DNA of 64,000 bases from Brooklawnia sp963780175 (GTDB lineage: Bacteria; Actinomycetota; Actinomycetes; Propionibacteriales; Propionibacteriaceae), in assembly GCA_963780175.1 (NCBI GenBank), contig CAWAAT010000001.1:930001-994000 (forward strand). Direction: 5' to 3'. The notes under the pieces were generated by a model, which was given only the letters and a program-made list of their open reading frames with translations, searched no databases and had not been told where the DNA came from. Shown here piece by piece: positions 1-8,273 of this stretch; within the stretch, counting starts at the first letter, position 1, and the number at the start of each line of letters is the position of its first letter. The translations under genes were made by a program, and so were the position numbers.

Positions 1-430
1 ACACCTTCCGCTGCGCCTCGGGCGACACATCGAGTGCCACGCCGAGGGCTTCGAGGCAGTCTGCGGTACCACACATCGAACTGGCGGCACGATTCCCGTG
101 TTTGATGACCTGGGCCCCGGCAGCGGCCGCGACCAGCGCGGCCATCGTCGAGATGTTCACCGTGTTGGCCCGGTCTCCCCCCGAGCCCACCACATCGACC
201 GCGTCGCTGGGCAGGCTGATGGGTCTTGCCTTGGCCAGCATTGCGCTGGCGAGACCGTCGATCTCTGAAACTGTTTCGCCCTTGGCCCGCAGGGCCACCA
301 TAAAGGCGGCCATCTGCACCGCTGTGGCATTGCCGGAGAGGATCTCTCCCATCGCCCAGTCAGTGGTCTGAGAGTCCATGTGCTCGCCACGTACCAAGTT
401 CGTCAGCACGTTGGGCCAAGTGAAATCCAC
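1..430 (-). CDS. trpD: Anthranilate phosphoribosyltransferase, N-terminal part (runs off the window)
   Basis: This enzyme transfers phosphoribose from PRPP to anthranilate in tryptophan synthesis, in the cytosol. The visible 143 codons start at a GTG that directly follows an in-frame stop and encode the helical N-terminal domain. After it comes the PRPP-binding GSGGDRANTVNIST segment, then AAAGAQVIKHGNRAASS and GTADCLEALGV, which are hallmark TrpD motifs. The family usually has about 340 residues, so the C-terminal half lies beyond base 1. It is downstream of the receiver-like gene on the same strand, separated by about 97 bases. No other trp gene is visible. The function is secure; the exact start is moderately certain because no strong ribosome-binding site is seen. 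Confidence 0.93.
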   Translation of the reverse strand, partial: MDFTWPNVLTNLVRGEHMDSQTTDWAMGEILSGNATAVQMAAFMVALRAKGETVSEIDGLASAMLAKARPISLPSDAVDVVGSGGDRANTVNISTMAALVAAAAGAQVIKHGNRAASSMCGTADCLEALGVALDVSPEAQRKV

Positions 431-527
431 CCGGCCAGACTAACGCGCCGCGCCGACCGAGCCGAGCAGCGTCCGGCGTGAGCAGCACACCAAGCCTGCT
501 CGCCGGTCACCGATGACCGGGGTGAAA

Positions 528-1001
528 TCAGTGACGGCTGCCAACGCCTGGCTGCACCGGCGAAGGCGACAACGCGTTGGTACGACCCTCGCGTGCGTCG
601 CGCACCACCTGGGCGACGTCGTTGGGTAGCCGGATCGGATCAACCGGGTAGGGAGACACGGCTTCTGCACGCGACCAGGTGGCCAGCCAGGCGTCCGCCA
701 CCCGGGCGATCAGCATGACCACAGGCGGGGAGCCGGGGATCTCGTCCTTGATCTGATGAGACAGCCCCATCCCACCCGGAACGGCCTCCCCGTCGAACAC
801 TGCAACGTCGAAGGACTCCTTCTCCATCGCGACAATGGCAGCCGGCTGGGTGGCGAACTCGGTGATCTGTACTTCTGGGAGATCGGCAGCGATCTTGCGG
901 CCGAGTGCGAGCCTGATCTGCTCACGGACCACACGGTCACTGGAATAGACAATCACCTTCAAGACATCGGAGGTGGTCTGTGCCGAAGCGTCTGCGCTCA
1001 T
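528..1001 (-). CDS. Response-regulator receiver-like protein
   Basis: A 157-residue protein with a single CheY-like receiver fold. The core begins with VLKVIVYSSDRVVREQI (first beta strand and helix). A potential phospho-acceptor aspartate lies in DVAVFDGEA, followed by the hydrophobic PPVVMLIAR strand. No DNA-binding output domain follows; the C-terminus is a short Ser/Pro tail. The start at 1001 is chosen because GAGGAAA lies about 5 bases upstream; a longer frame to 1037 has no such site. Upstream, a TAGCAT box near 1055 is a plausible -10. It precedes trpD on the same strand. The acidic pocket before the phospho-site is degenerate, so it may act as a pseudo-receiver. No histidine kinase is nearby. 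Confidence 0.75.
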   Translation of the reverse strand: MSADASAQTTSDVLKVIVYSSDRVVREQIRLALGRKIAADLPEVQITEFATQPAAIVAMEKESFDVAVFDGEAVPGGMGLSHQIKDEIPGSPPVVMLIARVADAWLATWSRAEAVSPYPVDPIRLPNDVAQVVRDAREGRTNALSPSPVQPGVGSRH

Positions 1002-1177
1002 GGATTTTCCTCGCCCCTCACCTGCCGGATCCACCAAGAGATGCCGGCGCCACTGGTCATCAAGATGCTAGCGCCTCCAATCCGCAAGTTCACTCGGGGT
1101 GCACGAACGCCCAGACCCCGCCCGTCCATGTGGAGTGCCGCCGCCCGATTCCTGACTCGGCCCGCGACAATGGACGA

Positions 1178-2641
1178 GTGCGATTCCTCAGCAGCAGACC
1201 TCCCCATGATCTGACCTACAGCGACGTCTTCATGACACCCAACCGCAGCACCGTGACGTCGAGGCTGGACGTGGACCTCACCTCGACAGACGGGATCGGC
1301 CTGCCTTTGCCTCTGGTGGTGGCCAACATGACCGCCATCTCGGGGCGGCGGATGGCGGAGACGATCGCGCGCCGTGGCGGTCTGGCCGTCCTTCCGCAGG
1401 ACATCCCCGTGGACGTGCTGGCGGAGTCCATCGCCCGCGTGAAACGAGCCCCCACCGTTTTCGAGACCCCAGTCACGGTGGCGGCAACCACCACCGTGGG
1501 CGAGGCCATGAATCTGATGACCAAACGAGCCCACGGCGTGGTGGTGGTGGTTGACGGCGATCGCGTCCCGCTCGGCCTGGTCAGCGAGTCCGAGACCAAA
1601 GGGGTCGACCGGTTCTCCCAGGTCCACGAGGTGATGATCACCAATCTCACACTGGTCAGTCAGGACACCGTCCCGCAGGACGTCTTCGACACGCTGACAG
1701 CCAACCGCCAACGACTGGCGGTCGCCGTGGACGCCAGCGGCGCCCTCGTCGGAGTGATGTCAGCCAAGGGCGCCCTGCGCTCGGCCATCTACCGCCCTGC
1801 TCTCGACGCGCAGGGTCGGCTGCGGGTTGCCGTGGCGATCGGCATCAGTGGCGACTCCGCCGGACGCGCCCATTCGCTGCTCGAAGCGGGCGCGGACGTC
1901 CTGGTGCTGGACACCGCGCACGGTCATCAGCAACGCATGCTCGACGCCCTTGCCGCCGTGCTGCCGGTGCGCGACACGTTCGCTGAACAATCGGGGCTCC
2001 GCGCCCCGCTCGTAGCCGGGAACGTGGTCACCGCCCAGGGCACCGTCGACCTCCTGGACGCCGGTGCCGACGTGGTGAAGGTCGGTGTCGGGCCGGGCGC
2101 GATGTGCACCACCAGGATGCAGACCGGTGTCGGACGCCCTCAGTTCAGCGCCGTACTGGAGTGCAGCGAGGCCGCCCGTGAGCACGGCGCCGCCGTCTGG
2201 GCCGACGGCGGTGTGCGCTACCCGCGCGACGTCGCCCTGGCGCTGGCAGCCGGTGCCGGAAACGTCATGATCGGCAGTTGGTTCGCCGGCACGTTTGAAT
2301 CGACCGGTGACCTGCTGCACGACCCCGACGGCCGCGCCTACAAGGAGAGCTTCGGGATGGCCAGCGCCCGAGCTGTTAAGAACCGGACGCGCCGCCAGTC
2401 CATCTTCGAGCGAGCCAAGGCGGGCTTGTTCGAGGAGGGCATCAGCGGATCGAAGATGTACCTCGATCCCCAGCGTCCCGGCGTCGAGGACTTGATCGAC
2501 TGGATCATGGCTGGTGTGCGATCGTCCTGCACCTATGCCGGGGCAAGGACGTTGGCCGAGTTCTCTGATCGGGCCGTCATCGGCATCCAGTCCTCCTCGG
2601 GCTATGAGGAGGGTCGCCCGCTCTCGTCCAGCTGGTTGTGA
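1178..2641 (+). CDS. guaB1: GuaB1 family IMP dehydrogenase-like protein (probable GMP reductase)
   Basis: A 487-residue TIM-barrel enzyme of the IMPDH/GMP reductase superfamily. The barrel start is seen in DLTYSDVFMTPNRS. A CBS-domain pair is inserted at about residues 95-210 (motifs VTVAATTTVGEAM and HGVVVVVDGDRVPLGLVS). Then come VLVLDTAHGH, the VKVGVGPGAMCTTR loop with the catalytic cysteine, and WADGGVRYPRDVALALAAGA. GuaB1 is distinct from the main IMPDH (GuaB2); the mycobacterial homologue was shown to act as a GMP reductase in purine salvage. The GTG at 1178 gives the usual family N-terminus (VRFLSSRPPHDLTYSDV); in-frame sequence upstream looks non-coding. A GACAAT hexamer lies six bases before the GTG. 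The gene is divergent from the receiver-like gene. Confidence 0.9.
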   Translation: MRFLSSRPPHDLTYSDVFMTPNRSTVTSRLDVDLTSTDGIGLPLPLVVANMTAISGRRMAETIARRGGLAVLPQDIPVDVLAESIARVKRAPTVFETPVTVAATTTVGEAMNLMTKRAHGVVVVVDGDRVPLGLVSESETKGVDRFSQVHEVMITNLTLVSQDTVPQDVFDTLTANRQRLAVAVDASGALVGVMSAKGALRSAIYRPALDAQGRLRVAVAIGISGDSAGRAHSLLEAGADVLVLDTAHGHQQRMLDALAAVLPVRDTFAEQSGLRAPLVAGNVVTAQGTVDLLDAGADVVKVGVGPGAMCTTRMQTGVGRPQFSAVLECSEAAREHGAAVWADGGVRYPRDVALALAAGAGNVMIGSWFAGTFESTGDLLHDPDGRAYKESFGMASARAVKNRTRRQSIFERAKAGLFEEGISGSKMYLDPQRPGVEDLIDWIMAGVRSSCTYAGARTLAEFSDRAVIGIQSSSGYEEGRPLSSSWL

Positions 2642-2663
2642 GCCACGGCCCCAACAGGTCGCC

Positions 2664-3020
2664 TCAGTGGAAGGAGTCCCCGCAGGCGCAGGAGTTGGAG
2701 GCGTTCGGGTTGTCAATTGTGAACCCTTGGGCCTCGATGGTGTCCACGAAGTCGATGCTGGCACCACTCAGGTAAGGGGCACTCATCTTGTCCACCACCA
2801 ACGTGACTCCGGCGTGAGGGTCACGCAGGTCGCCATCGAGTTGACGGTCATCGAACATCAGCTGGTATCGCAGGCCGGAGCATCCCCCTGGCTGCACGGC
2901 GATGCGCAGCGCGAGGTCATCGCGTCCCTCTGCGGCGAGCAGGGCCGAGGCCTTGGCCACAGCCGCATCGGTCAGGGTGACGCCGGTGGCGCGCACGGAA
3001 GTAACGGAAGTATCGGTCAT
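2664..3020 (-). CDS. erpA: A-type iron-sulfur cluster carrier/insertion protein
   Basis: A 118-residue HesB/IscA-family protein that binds nascent Fe-S clusters and delivers them to apo-enzymes. It has the complete family core: VTLTDAAVAKASALLA, then the first conserved cysteine in QPGGCSGLRYQ, and the C-terminal CAC pair in SNSCACGDSFH. The start at 3020 is chosen because GGAG lies about 7 bases upstream; an in-frame ATG 42 bases earlier lacks a site. The gene is convergent with guaB1 (22-base gap). Homologues occur in the gcvT-glnA region of other actinobacteria (for example Rv2204c), so its position is conserved. Whether it is strictly ErpA or another A-type carrier cannot be decided from sequence alone. 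Confidence 0.88.
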   Translation of the reverse strand: MTDTSVTSVRATGVTLTDAAVAKASALLAAEGRDDLALRIAVQPGGCSGLRYQLMFDDRQLDGDLRDPHAGVTLVVDKMSAPYLSGASIDFVDTIEAQGFTIDNPNASNSCACGDSFH

Positions 3021-3126
3021 TGTCTGCTCCAAATGGTCTATCGGCCAACCAGAACCCGGCAATCCCCGGGCTCGGTCCAGTCTACGACGGGCTCAACCCC
3101 CGTCCAGCCCGCTCGCTTGCGCGCCT

Positions 3127-3417
3127 TCAGCCCGGGATCAGCCCGTCGTCGGCGCGACTCTCCTGCATCCACTCGAAGATCTCCTCAAGCGACGAGCCTG
3201 CCCCCGGCACGATCAGGTCGGACCACCTCGCACGTCCTGGGGGCAGCTGTTCACCGTTCCGGACCACCAAGTCGGCCATCTCCGCAAGGGTCGCGGACAA
3301 CGCTTCGCCGTCACGGGACTCGACGGCATCCGCCACCAGCTCATCGAGCACGTTGAGGTGGATGGTCAACTCGTCGGGGACCTCCCACTGACCCTTTCCC
3401 ATGATGCGAACGATCAT
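3127..3417 (-). CDS. PspA-associated protein PspAA
   Basis: A 96-residue protein matching the small PspAA family that accompanies PspA in actinobacteria. The recognisable start is MIVRIMGKGQWEVPDE, followed by acidic helices (LNVLDELVADAVESRD) and a C-terminal LEEIFEWMQESRADDGL. It overlaps the pspA stop codon (TGATG), which indicates translational coupling. An alternative GTG start three bases earlier (3420) gives the four-base GTGA overlap. Comparative genomics of Psp systems links PspAA to PspA in membrane-stress responses; its biochemical activity is not established. There are no membrane segments or signal peptide. Confidence 0.8.
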   Translation of the reverse strand: MIVRIMGKGQWEVPDELTIHLNVLDELVADAVESRDGEALSATLAEMADLVVRNGEQLPPGRARWSDLIVPGAGSSLEEIFEWMQESRADDGLIPG

Positions 3418-4154
3418 CACTCCCCCTTGTCGAAGATCTCAGCGTCCTGGACAGGACCTGGACGAACGTGGTCAGCCGGCTGCCGGTAAGCCCCGTCCGA
3501 AAGTAGCGCCGTCGCCTGCCCCGCAACATTCCGACGCAGGGCGGCCACCTCGGCCGCAACCTGCTCGGCAAGGTCAGCGGGCTGCTCGCCCGCCTGGTCA
3601 ATGAACGTCACCGGCGAGGCCGCGACGCTTGCAGCCTGTTGGACTGCCAGGTCAGCAACGCCGAGATCGGCCCTCAGGTTGCCCAGGGCCTCAGCGAGCC
3701 GGGCCTGCACCTCCGCGGCCGAGTAACTGGCCCACACGGTGTCCTGCTTGATCCGAATCGCATCGAGCTTGGCCTGCAGACGCGTGCTGGTGAGCACCAG
3801 CGCCTCCTCCTGACGCTGCAACCTGTCGTGTTCGGCATCGAGTTCCGACAACTGCTGAGCCAACAGTCTCCTGCGCGTCAAGGCCTCAGTGGCCAGATCA
3901 TCGCGTCCCTGTTCGACGCTGCGTCGGGCGGTCAGCGCCAGCGAGTCCAGTTCGGCAGCGACCCTGGCAGCGTGCTCACCGACACTCTTGCGACCGACGG
4001 CCACCCGAGCCGCCGAACGGCGTACCCGTTGGAGCAGTTCGCCCTGCTCGGCGCTGAGCTGCTGCAGGGTCGTTCGAGGGTTCGCAGTGGGCGGCGCCTC
4101 GTCCACCTTGCCTGAACCCAGCACCCGCGATATGCGGTTGAAGATGCCTGCCAT
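3417..4154 (-). CDS. pspA: PspA/IM30 family membrane-stress protein
   Basis: A 245-residue, mostly alpha-helical coiled-coil protein of the phage-shock-protein A / Vipp1 (ESCRT-III-like) family, which assembles on the inner face of stressed membranes. Features: N-terminal amphipathic segment MAGIFNRISRVLGS, a long charged helical hairpin (LLQRVRRSAARVAVG through RQEEALVLTSTRLQAKLDAIR), and later helices ending near residue 215, followed by a Pro/Asp tail. The length is typical (about 220-280). It is translationally coupled to pspAA downstream. No membrane PspB/PspC genes or PspF-type activator are visible, so this is the minimal actinobacterial PspA-PspAA module. Confidence in the family is high; the specific stress signal is unknown. 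Confidence 0.85.
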   Translation of the reverse strand: MAGIFNRISRVLGSGKVDEAPPTANPRTTLQQLSAEQGELLQRVRRSAARVAVGRKSVGEHAARVAAELDSLALTARRSVEQGRDDLATEALTRRRLLAQQLSELDAEHDRLQRQEEALVLTSTRLQAKLDAIRIKQDTVWASYSAAEVQARLAEALGNLRADLGVADLAVQQAASVAASPVTFIDQAGEQPADLAEQVAAEVAALRRNVAGQATALLSDGAYRQPADHVRPGPVQDAEIFDKGE

Positions 4155-4279
4155 GGCAACCCCCGTCGTCGTCTCCCCCGGATGGTGTCCTTCAGCTTAG
4201 GGGCCAGTGGCCCCGAGAAATGGTATTCCACAGCCAGCCAACTAGGATGTGCCCAGCACCACCTACCAGAAGGACTCCC

Positions 4280-4855
4280 GTGGGACTCTTCCGCCCTTAT
4301 CAGAGCAATGACGCCAGCAGTCAGGCCGCGGACCCCTCCGCACCTGCGGCCACGGCGTCCCAACCGACCCAGGGCAAGGGTGCACCCACCCCGAGCCGGC
4401 GAGATGCCGAACAGCTTCGTCGGGCGAGACTCCACCCCACCCTGTCCAAGCGCGAGATCAAGGCCCGCGAGAGGGAGCTCCGCCGGGTGCGCGAAGACAA
4501 GGTGTGGGCCAACGTCGAGATGCGCCCGGAGCGAGTACTGCTGCGCAACTTTATCGACGCCCGTTGGACGTTCGCCGAGTTCAGCTGGCCGATGCTGTTC
4601 CTGGCTCTGGCGATGTTCGTGGCCGGCACGTGGTTCCCCCAGATGGCCATCTGGGGTTCGTACGCCATCTGGGTCATCATGTTCGCTGTGCTACTAGAGG
4701 TGGCTTACATGTGGATGCAATTCCGCAGGCTGCTCGACAAGCGCGTTCCGGACGCGCCGCGACGCGGCCTGCTGATGTACATGGCATCAAGGATGGTGGC
4801 CATGAGGCGTTACCGACGCCCGCCCACAGCCATCGACCGGGGTGCGGCGTTCTGA
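4280..4855 (+). CDS. DUF3043 family integral membrane protein
   Basis: A 191-residue actinobacterial membrane protein of unknown function. The N-terminal 60 residues are low-complexity Ala/Pro/Gln and then strongly basic (LHPTLSKREIKARERELRRVR). Two transmembrane segments follow (FSWPMLFLALAMFVAGTWF and AIWGSYAIWVIMFAVLLEVAY). A basic C-terminal tail ends in YRRPPTAIDRGAAF. The start at GTG 4280 is chosen for the AGAAGGACT site just upstream. The stop overlaps the start of the next small gene by one base (TGATG), so the two are coupled. The family is conserved in actinobacteria, but no activity has been assigned. Confidence 0.82.
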   Translation: MGLFRPYQSNDASSQAADPSAPAATASQPTQGKGAPTPSRRDAEQLRRARLHPTLSKREIKARERELRRVREDKVWANVEMRPERVLLRNFIDARWTFAEFSWPMLFLALAMFVAGTWFPQMAIWGSYAIWVIMFAVLLEVAYMWMQFRRLLDKRVPDAPRRGLLMYMASRMVAMRRYRRPPTAIDRGAAF

Positions 4856-5070
4856 TGGCCTTCTGGTGGGAGGCCGACGTTGCGCCGGGAGCCAGCACGA
4901 CCCCTGATGACTTGTCGGGGGCAGGGGTGGGGCTGCAGTTCGAAGACCAGCGCAGCGCCGAGCAGTGGCTGAGCACCTTCTATCTCGACCTGGAGGATCT
5001 TGGAGTGACGTCAGTGAGTCTGGTCGAGGCCGGCCGCCTGGTGTACGGGCCGATGTCCCTCAGCGAGTGA
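4855..5070 (+). CDS. Small conserved actinobacterial protein, function unknown
   Basis: A 71-residue acidic protein starting MAFWWEADVAPG and ending GRLVYGPMSLSE. Its coding status rests on the one-base overlap with the DUF3043 stop codon and a well-formed alpha/beta pattern (FEDQRSAEQWLSTFYLDLEDLG then VTSVSLVEAGRLVYG). Its arrangement with the DUF3043 gene also resembles that in other actinobacteria as I recall. There are no cysteines, signal peptide or membrane segment. It converges on gcvT with a 15-base gap. I do not recognise a function; the coupling suggests a role related to its membrane partner. Confidence 0.7.
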   Translation: MAFWWEADVAPGASTTPDDLSGAGVGLQFEDQRSAEQWLSTFYLDLEDLGVTSVSLVEAGRLVYGPMSLSE

Positions 5071-5085
5071 TCCCGCCAGGACCAG

Positions 5086-6180
5086 TCACCGCACGTGAGA
5101 GTCGACGAACGGCGCCTTGACCAGGTCGAAGGCCTCGATGCGCTGACGCACCCGAACCCCGACCGGAGTGCCGGGAAGGTGACCGGCATCCACCAGCGCG
5201 AGGCCGATGCCGGTTCGCAGGGAGGGCGAGAAGGTTCCGGAGGTCACCACTCCGATCGGCTGCTCATCGGCGTCCAGCACCTCCATTCCCGGACGCGGGA
5301 TGCCACGACCGCTGGCCAGGATTCCCCTCGAACGCCGTGGCGGGCCGGCTGCCCGGATCGCCGCCAAGGCGTCCTTGCCGTCGAACTCCGGTTTGTCCCA
5401 ACCGATCGCCCATGAAACCCCGGCGCTGACCGGGTCGATCGAGGGTGAGAGCTCATGACCGTGCAGTGCGTATCCCATCTCGGTGCGCAGGGTGTCGCGG
5501 GCACCCAGTCCGCAGAACTGGACACCGAACGGCGCTCCAGCCTCCGCCAGCCGGTCCCACCACTCCTCGGCAGCATCGGCGGGCACCACGAGTTCGCAAC
5601 CACGCTCACCCGTGTAACCGGTGCGGCAGATGGTAGTGGACGGGTCCAACTCCTGGAAAGACATGTAGTCGAGGTCGACCGGCAGACCGATGGCGCTCAA
5701 CACCTCGTCCGAACGCGGCCCCTGAACGGCGATGACCGCCCGGTCGTGGTGTAGATCGGTGAGGTGGACGCCGGCGGGGGCGTCCTGCTTGAGCAGGCCT
5801 GCCACGGTGGAGGCGTTGGCAGCGTTGGGGATGAGCAGCACCCGATCGGGGCTCACGACGTAGGCGATCAAGTCATCGACAACGCCGCCCTGTTCGTTGC
5901 ACAGCAGGTGGTACTGCGCCTTGCCTGCGGCCAGTGCGGACAGGTCGTTGGTCAGCCTGCGGTTCAGGTGATCCAGCGCCCCGGGGCCGGCCACGAGCAC
6001 CTTGCCCAGGTGTGACACGTCGAACATGCCCACGGCCCCGCGCACGGCAGCATGCTCGGCCAGTACCCCAGCCCCCACGTACTCGACTGGCATCGCCCAG
6101 CCCCCGAACTCCGCCATCTTGGCTCCGGCGGTGATGTGCCGCTCATGCAGCGGCGACTGGTGCAACGCGGGACTGAGCAT
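5086..6180 (-). CDS. gcvT: Aminomethyltransferase, glycine cleavage system T protein
   Basis: A 364-residue enzyme that moves the aminomethyl group from lipoylated GcvH to tetrahydrofolate, releasing ammonia and methylene-THF. Family motifs in order: HERHITAGAKMAEFGGWAMPVEY at the N-terminus, NDLSALAAGKAQYHLLCNEQGGVVDDLI (folate and catalytic aspartate region), CRTGYTGERGCELVVP, and GLGARDTLRTEMGYALHGHEL. The C-terminal OB-like domain ends with FDLVKAPFVDSHV. The length is normal. AAGGAAGG sits just upstream of the ATG, with a TAGCGT box further up. gcvP, gcvH and gcvL are not in the window. No tandem glycine aptamer is evident in the 95-base leader. Confidence 0.95.
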   Translation of the reverse strand: MLSPALHQSPLHERHITAGAKMAEFGGWAMPVEYVGAGVLAEHAAVRGAVGMFDVSHLGKVLVAGPGALDHLNRRLTNDLSALAAGKAQYHLLCNEQGGVVDDLIAYVVSPDRVLLIPNAANASTVAGLLKQDAPAGVHLTDLHHDRAVIAVQGPRSDEVLSAIGLPVDLDYMSFQELDPSTTICRTGYTGERGCELVVPADAAEEWWDRLAEAGAPFGVQFCGLGARDTLRTEMGYALHGHELSPSIDPVSAGVSWAIGWDKPEFDGKDALAAIRAAGPPRRSRGILASGRGIPRPGMEVLDADEQPIGVVTSGTFSPSLRTGIGLALVDAGHLPGTPVGVRVRQRIEAFDLVKAPFVDSHVR

Positions 6181-6275
6181 GGGCCTTCCTTACCGAGTAG
6201 TCCCAGCCACGCTACTCCACCGGCGACGAGCGGCTAGCGTGGTCAGCGAACTTGACCGGCCGCGAAAGGTACCTG

Positions 6276-7808
6276 ATGGCGACACAGCAGCAGCCACTCT
6301 TCGATCCGATGCGCTTCGACCCCGGGCGCAGTCTGGCGCCTCGCGTTGAACTCGTCAGGTCGGTGAGCCGGGCCACTGATGTGGTGATCGGGCTGGCCAG
6401 CACGAGAGGACGCCTGACCCTGGTCGGATCGACCGCAGAACTGGAGAAGCAGGCGGGGCGCGCGGCAGGCCCCTTGCTCGACTTGCTGGTGGCGAACGGA
6501 GCGCAGGCGACGCAGCACCATCTGGCGCAGGTCAGCCTGCCAGACCAACGGGTGAGTGTGGTCGGGTTGGGTGAGAACCTCGACCTCAGCCCCGAGGACC
6601 TGCGTCGCGCTGCGGGGCTCGGCGTCCGGCTCGCAGGTTCGATCACCACCCCCGAGCCACGTCGCCTGGTCATCAGCCTCGATCCCAGCTCGGACGCCCA
6701 GGTGCAGGCGGTCGTCGAAGGCGCCCTGCTGGCGTCCTACCGTTACGCGCCGCTGAGTCGCAGCACGCCCCCCGCAGCCATGGTTTCCATCGGTGTGCTG
6801 GCCCCGGCACGATCAACTCAGGCCCTCGACAACGGACGCTGCATCGCGGCGGCGGTGTGCGCTGCCCGCGACTGGACGAACCTGCCCGCCAACCTGCTGG
6901 GTCCCCAGGAGTTGGTCGACCAGGCGCGCAGCTATCTCAAGGACCAGCACGTCGAGGTGGAGGTCCTCGACGAACGATCCCTCGAGAAGGCCGGCTACGG
7001 GGGCATCCTGGCGGTGGGCGGAGGATCGACACGGCCCCCTCGGTTGTTGCGCCTCGACTACCATCCACGCGGTGCACGCCAGCACCTGGTGCTGGTCGGC
7101 AAGGGAATCACGTACGACTCAGGCGGCTACAATCTCAAACCAGCCGACAGCCTGCTGGTCATGAGGCAGGACATGGCGGGCGCGGCGGCCGTCATCGCCG
7201 CCACGCGTGCGGTTGCCGAACTCGGACTGGCCATCCACCTCACCAGTTATGCACCGATCGCGGAGTCGATGATCTCGGGCTCCGCCTACCGGCCTGGTGA
7301 CGTACTGACCTTGCTGGACGGCACCACCGTCGAGAACGTCGACTCCGACTGCGAGGGCCGCATCGTCCTGGCCGATGCGTTGGCCAGGGCGAACGCCGAC
7401 AACCCGGATCTGGTGGTCGACATCGCCACCTTGACGGGGGCCTGCGTCGTGGCGCTCGGCACCCGGATCGCCGGCCTGATGGCCAGCGACGACACCACCG
7501 CGGACAGCCTGCTGGATGCTGCCGAGACTGCCGGTGAGGAGTTCTGGCAGCTTCCCATCACCGCGCACACGCGAAGTCTCCTGGCCTCCGAGGTGGCCGA
7601 TCTGCGCTCCAAGAAGGACCGCCACGGGGGCGCCACGTTCGCGGGCGCCTTTCTGCAGCACTTCGTCGCGAACGGCGTCCACTGGGCTCACCTCGACATC
7701 GCCGGACCTGCGTGGAACCGTGAGGAGGCACACGATTACGTGCCCGCACAGGCCACCGGCATGGGCGTGCGCACCCTGGTGGCGTTGGCCCGAGCGATGA
7801 GCGCCTGA
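6276..7808 (+). CDS. pepA: Leucyl aminopeptidase (M17 family)
   Basis: A 510-residue cytosolic aminopeptidase that removes N-terminal residues with a two-metal (Zn/Mn) centre. The N-terminal macrodomain-like region is followed by the M17 catalytic core: GKGITYDSGGYNLKP with the first metal/lysine ligands, then MRQDMAGAAAV. The signature DSDCEGRIVLADAL keeps the Asp and Glu ligands of the usual NTDAEGR block, with N-to-D, T-to-S and A-to-C changes around them. The start at 6276 has GAAAGG eight bases upstream and is preferred over an ATG-like codon 24 bases earlier. It is divergent from gcvT, the order also found around mycobacterial pepB. A cysteine within the metal motif is slightly unusual. 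Confidence 0.92.
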   Translation: MATQQQPLFDPMRFDPGRSLAPRVELVRSVSRATDVVIGLASTRGRLTLVGSTAELEKQAGRAAGPLLDLLVANGAQATQHHLAQVSLPDQRVSVVGLGENLDLSPEDLRRAAGLGVRLAGSITTPEPRRLVISLDPSSDAQVQAVVEGALLASYRYAPLSRSTPPAAMVSIGVLAPARSTQALDNGRCIAAAVCAARDWTNLPANLLGPQELVDQARSYLKDQHVEVEVLDERSLEKAGYGGILAVGGGSTRPPRLLRLDYHPRGARQHLVLVGKGITYDSGGYNLKPADSLLVMRQDMAGAAAVIAATRAVAELGLAIHLTSYAPIAESMISGSAYRPGDVLTLLDGTTVENVDSDCEGRIVLADALARANADNPDLVVDIATLTGACVVALGTRIAGLMASDDTTADSLLDAAETAGEEFWQLPITAHTRSLLASEVADLRSKKDRHGGATFAGAFLQHFVANGVHWAHLDIAGPAWNREEAHDYVPAQATGMGVRTLVALARAMSA

Positions 7809-7810
7809 CT

Positions 7811-8152
7811 TCAGCGGTGCCGGGCGTCCCAATCGCGTTTTCGTTGCGGATAGGGCACAACCCCTGCCTGGTAGACCGGGATGTCGTGGCGTGCGCAGAA
7901 GTCGAATGCCCAGTTCCCCGAGGGGACCGCACGGCGTACCCATTCCCCGTCATGAGCGATCAGGAGCAGCGACGGCTTGTTCATCTGGGTGGCCGGCTCC
8001 ACCCAGGCCTCGACGCCTCGGCGTCCGGCGATGAACGAGACGAGCAGGTCGCGGGTGTCGTCGCCGAGCAACCGATCGTCCCTGGTCGTGGCAACACGAC
8101 GCCTGGCACGAGAGAAGAACCGTCCGATCGGCGTCATTTCCCCATTATCCAC
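7811..8152 (-). CDS. Conserved actinobacterial hypothetical protein
   Basis: A 113-residue basic protein. A basic N-terminus (IGRFFSRARRRVATTRDD) is followed by an alpha/beta core, LVSFIAGRRGVEAWVEPATQ, PSLLLIAHDGEWVRRAVP and WAFDFCARHDIPVYQAG, ending in a charged YPQRKRDWDARHR. It is convergent with the aminopeptidase (2-base gap) and divergent from the E2 gene. The start at 8152 is supported by GGTGGAT five bases upstream; an ATG 15 bases later has a purine run too close to it. I recognise it only as an actinobacterial protein often found beside the lipoyl E2 gene; no catalytic motif is evident. Confidence 0.68.
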   Translation of the reverse strand: MDNGEMTPIGRFFSRARRRVATTRDDRLLGDDTRDLLVSFIAGRRGVEAWVEPATQMNKPSLLLIAHDGEWVRRAVPSGNWAFDFCARHDIPVYQAGVVPYPQRKRDWDARHR

Positions 8153-8273
8153 CCGCCCGAAGTTGTCTGCCGCCGGACATTCGCCGCAGCCTGCTTGCCG
8201 AGGTCCGGCACGATCAGGCCGTTCGGGCTAGGCTGGCAGCGCTACCGACGGCATTTCAAAGGAGAGCCAGCCC

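Noticed and set aside
6181..6275. Glycine riboswitch upstream of gcvT
   Set aside because: The divergent gap to the aminopeptidase gene is only 95 bases and shows no aptamer-like conserved segments; it holds ordinary promoter and ribosome-site signals.
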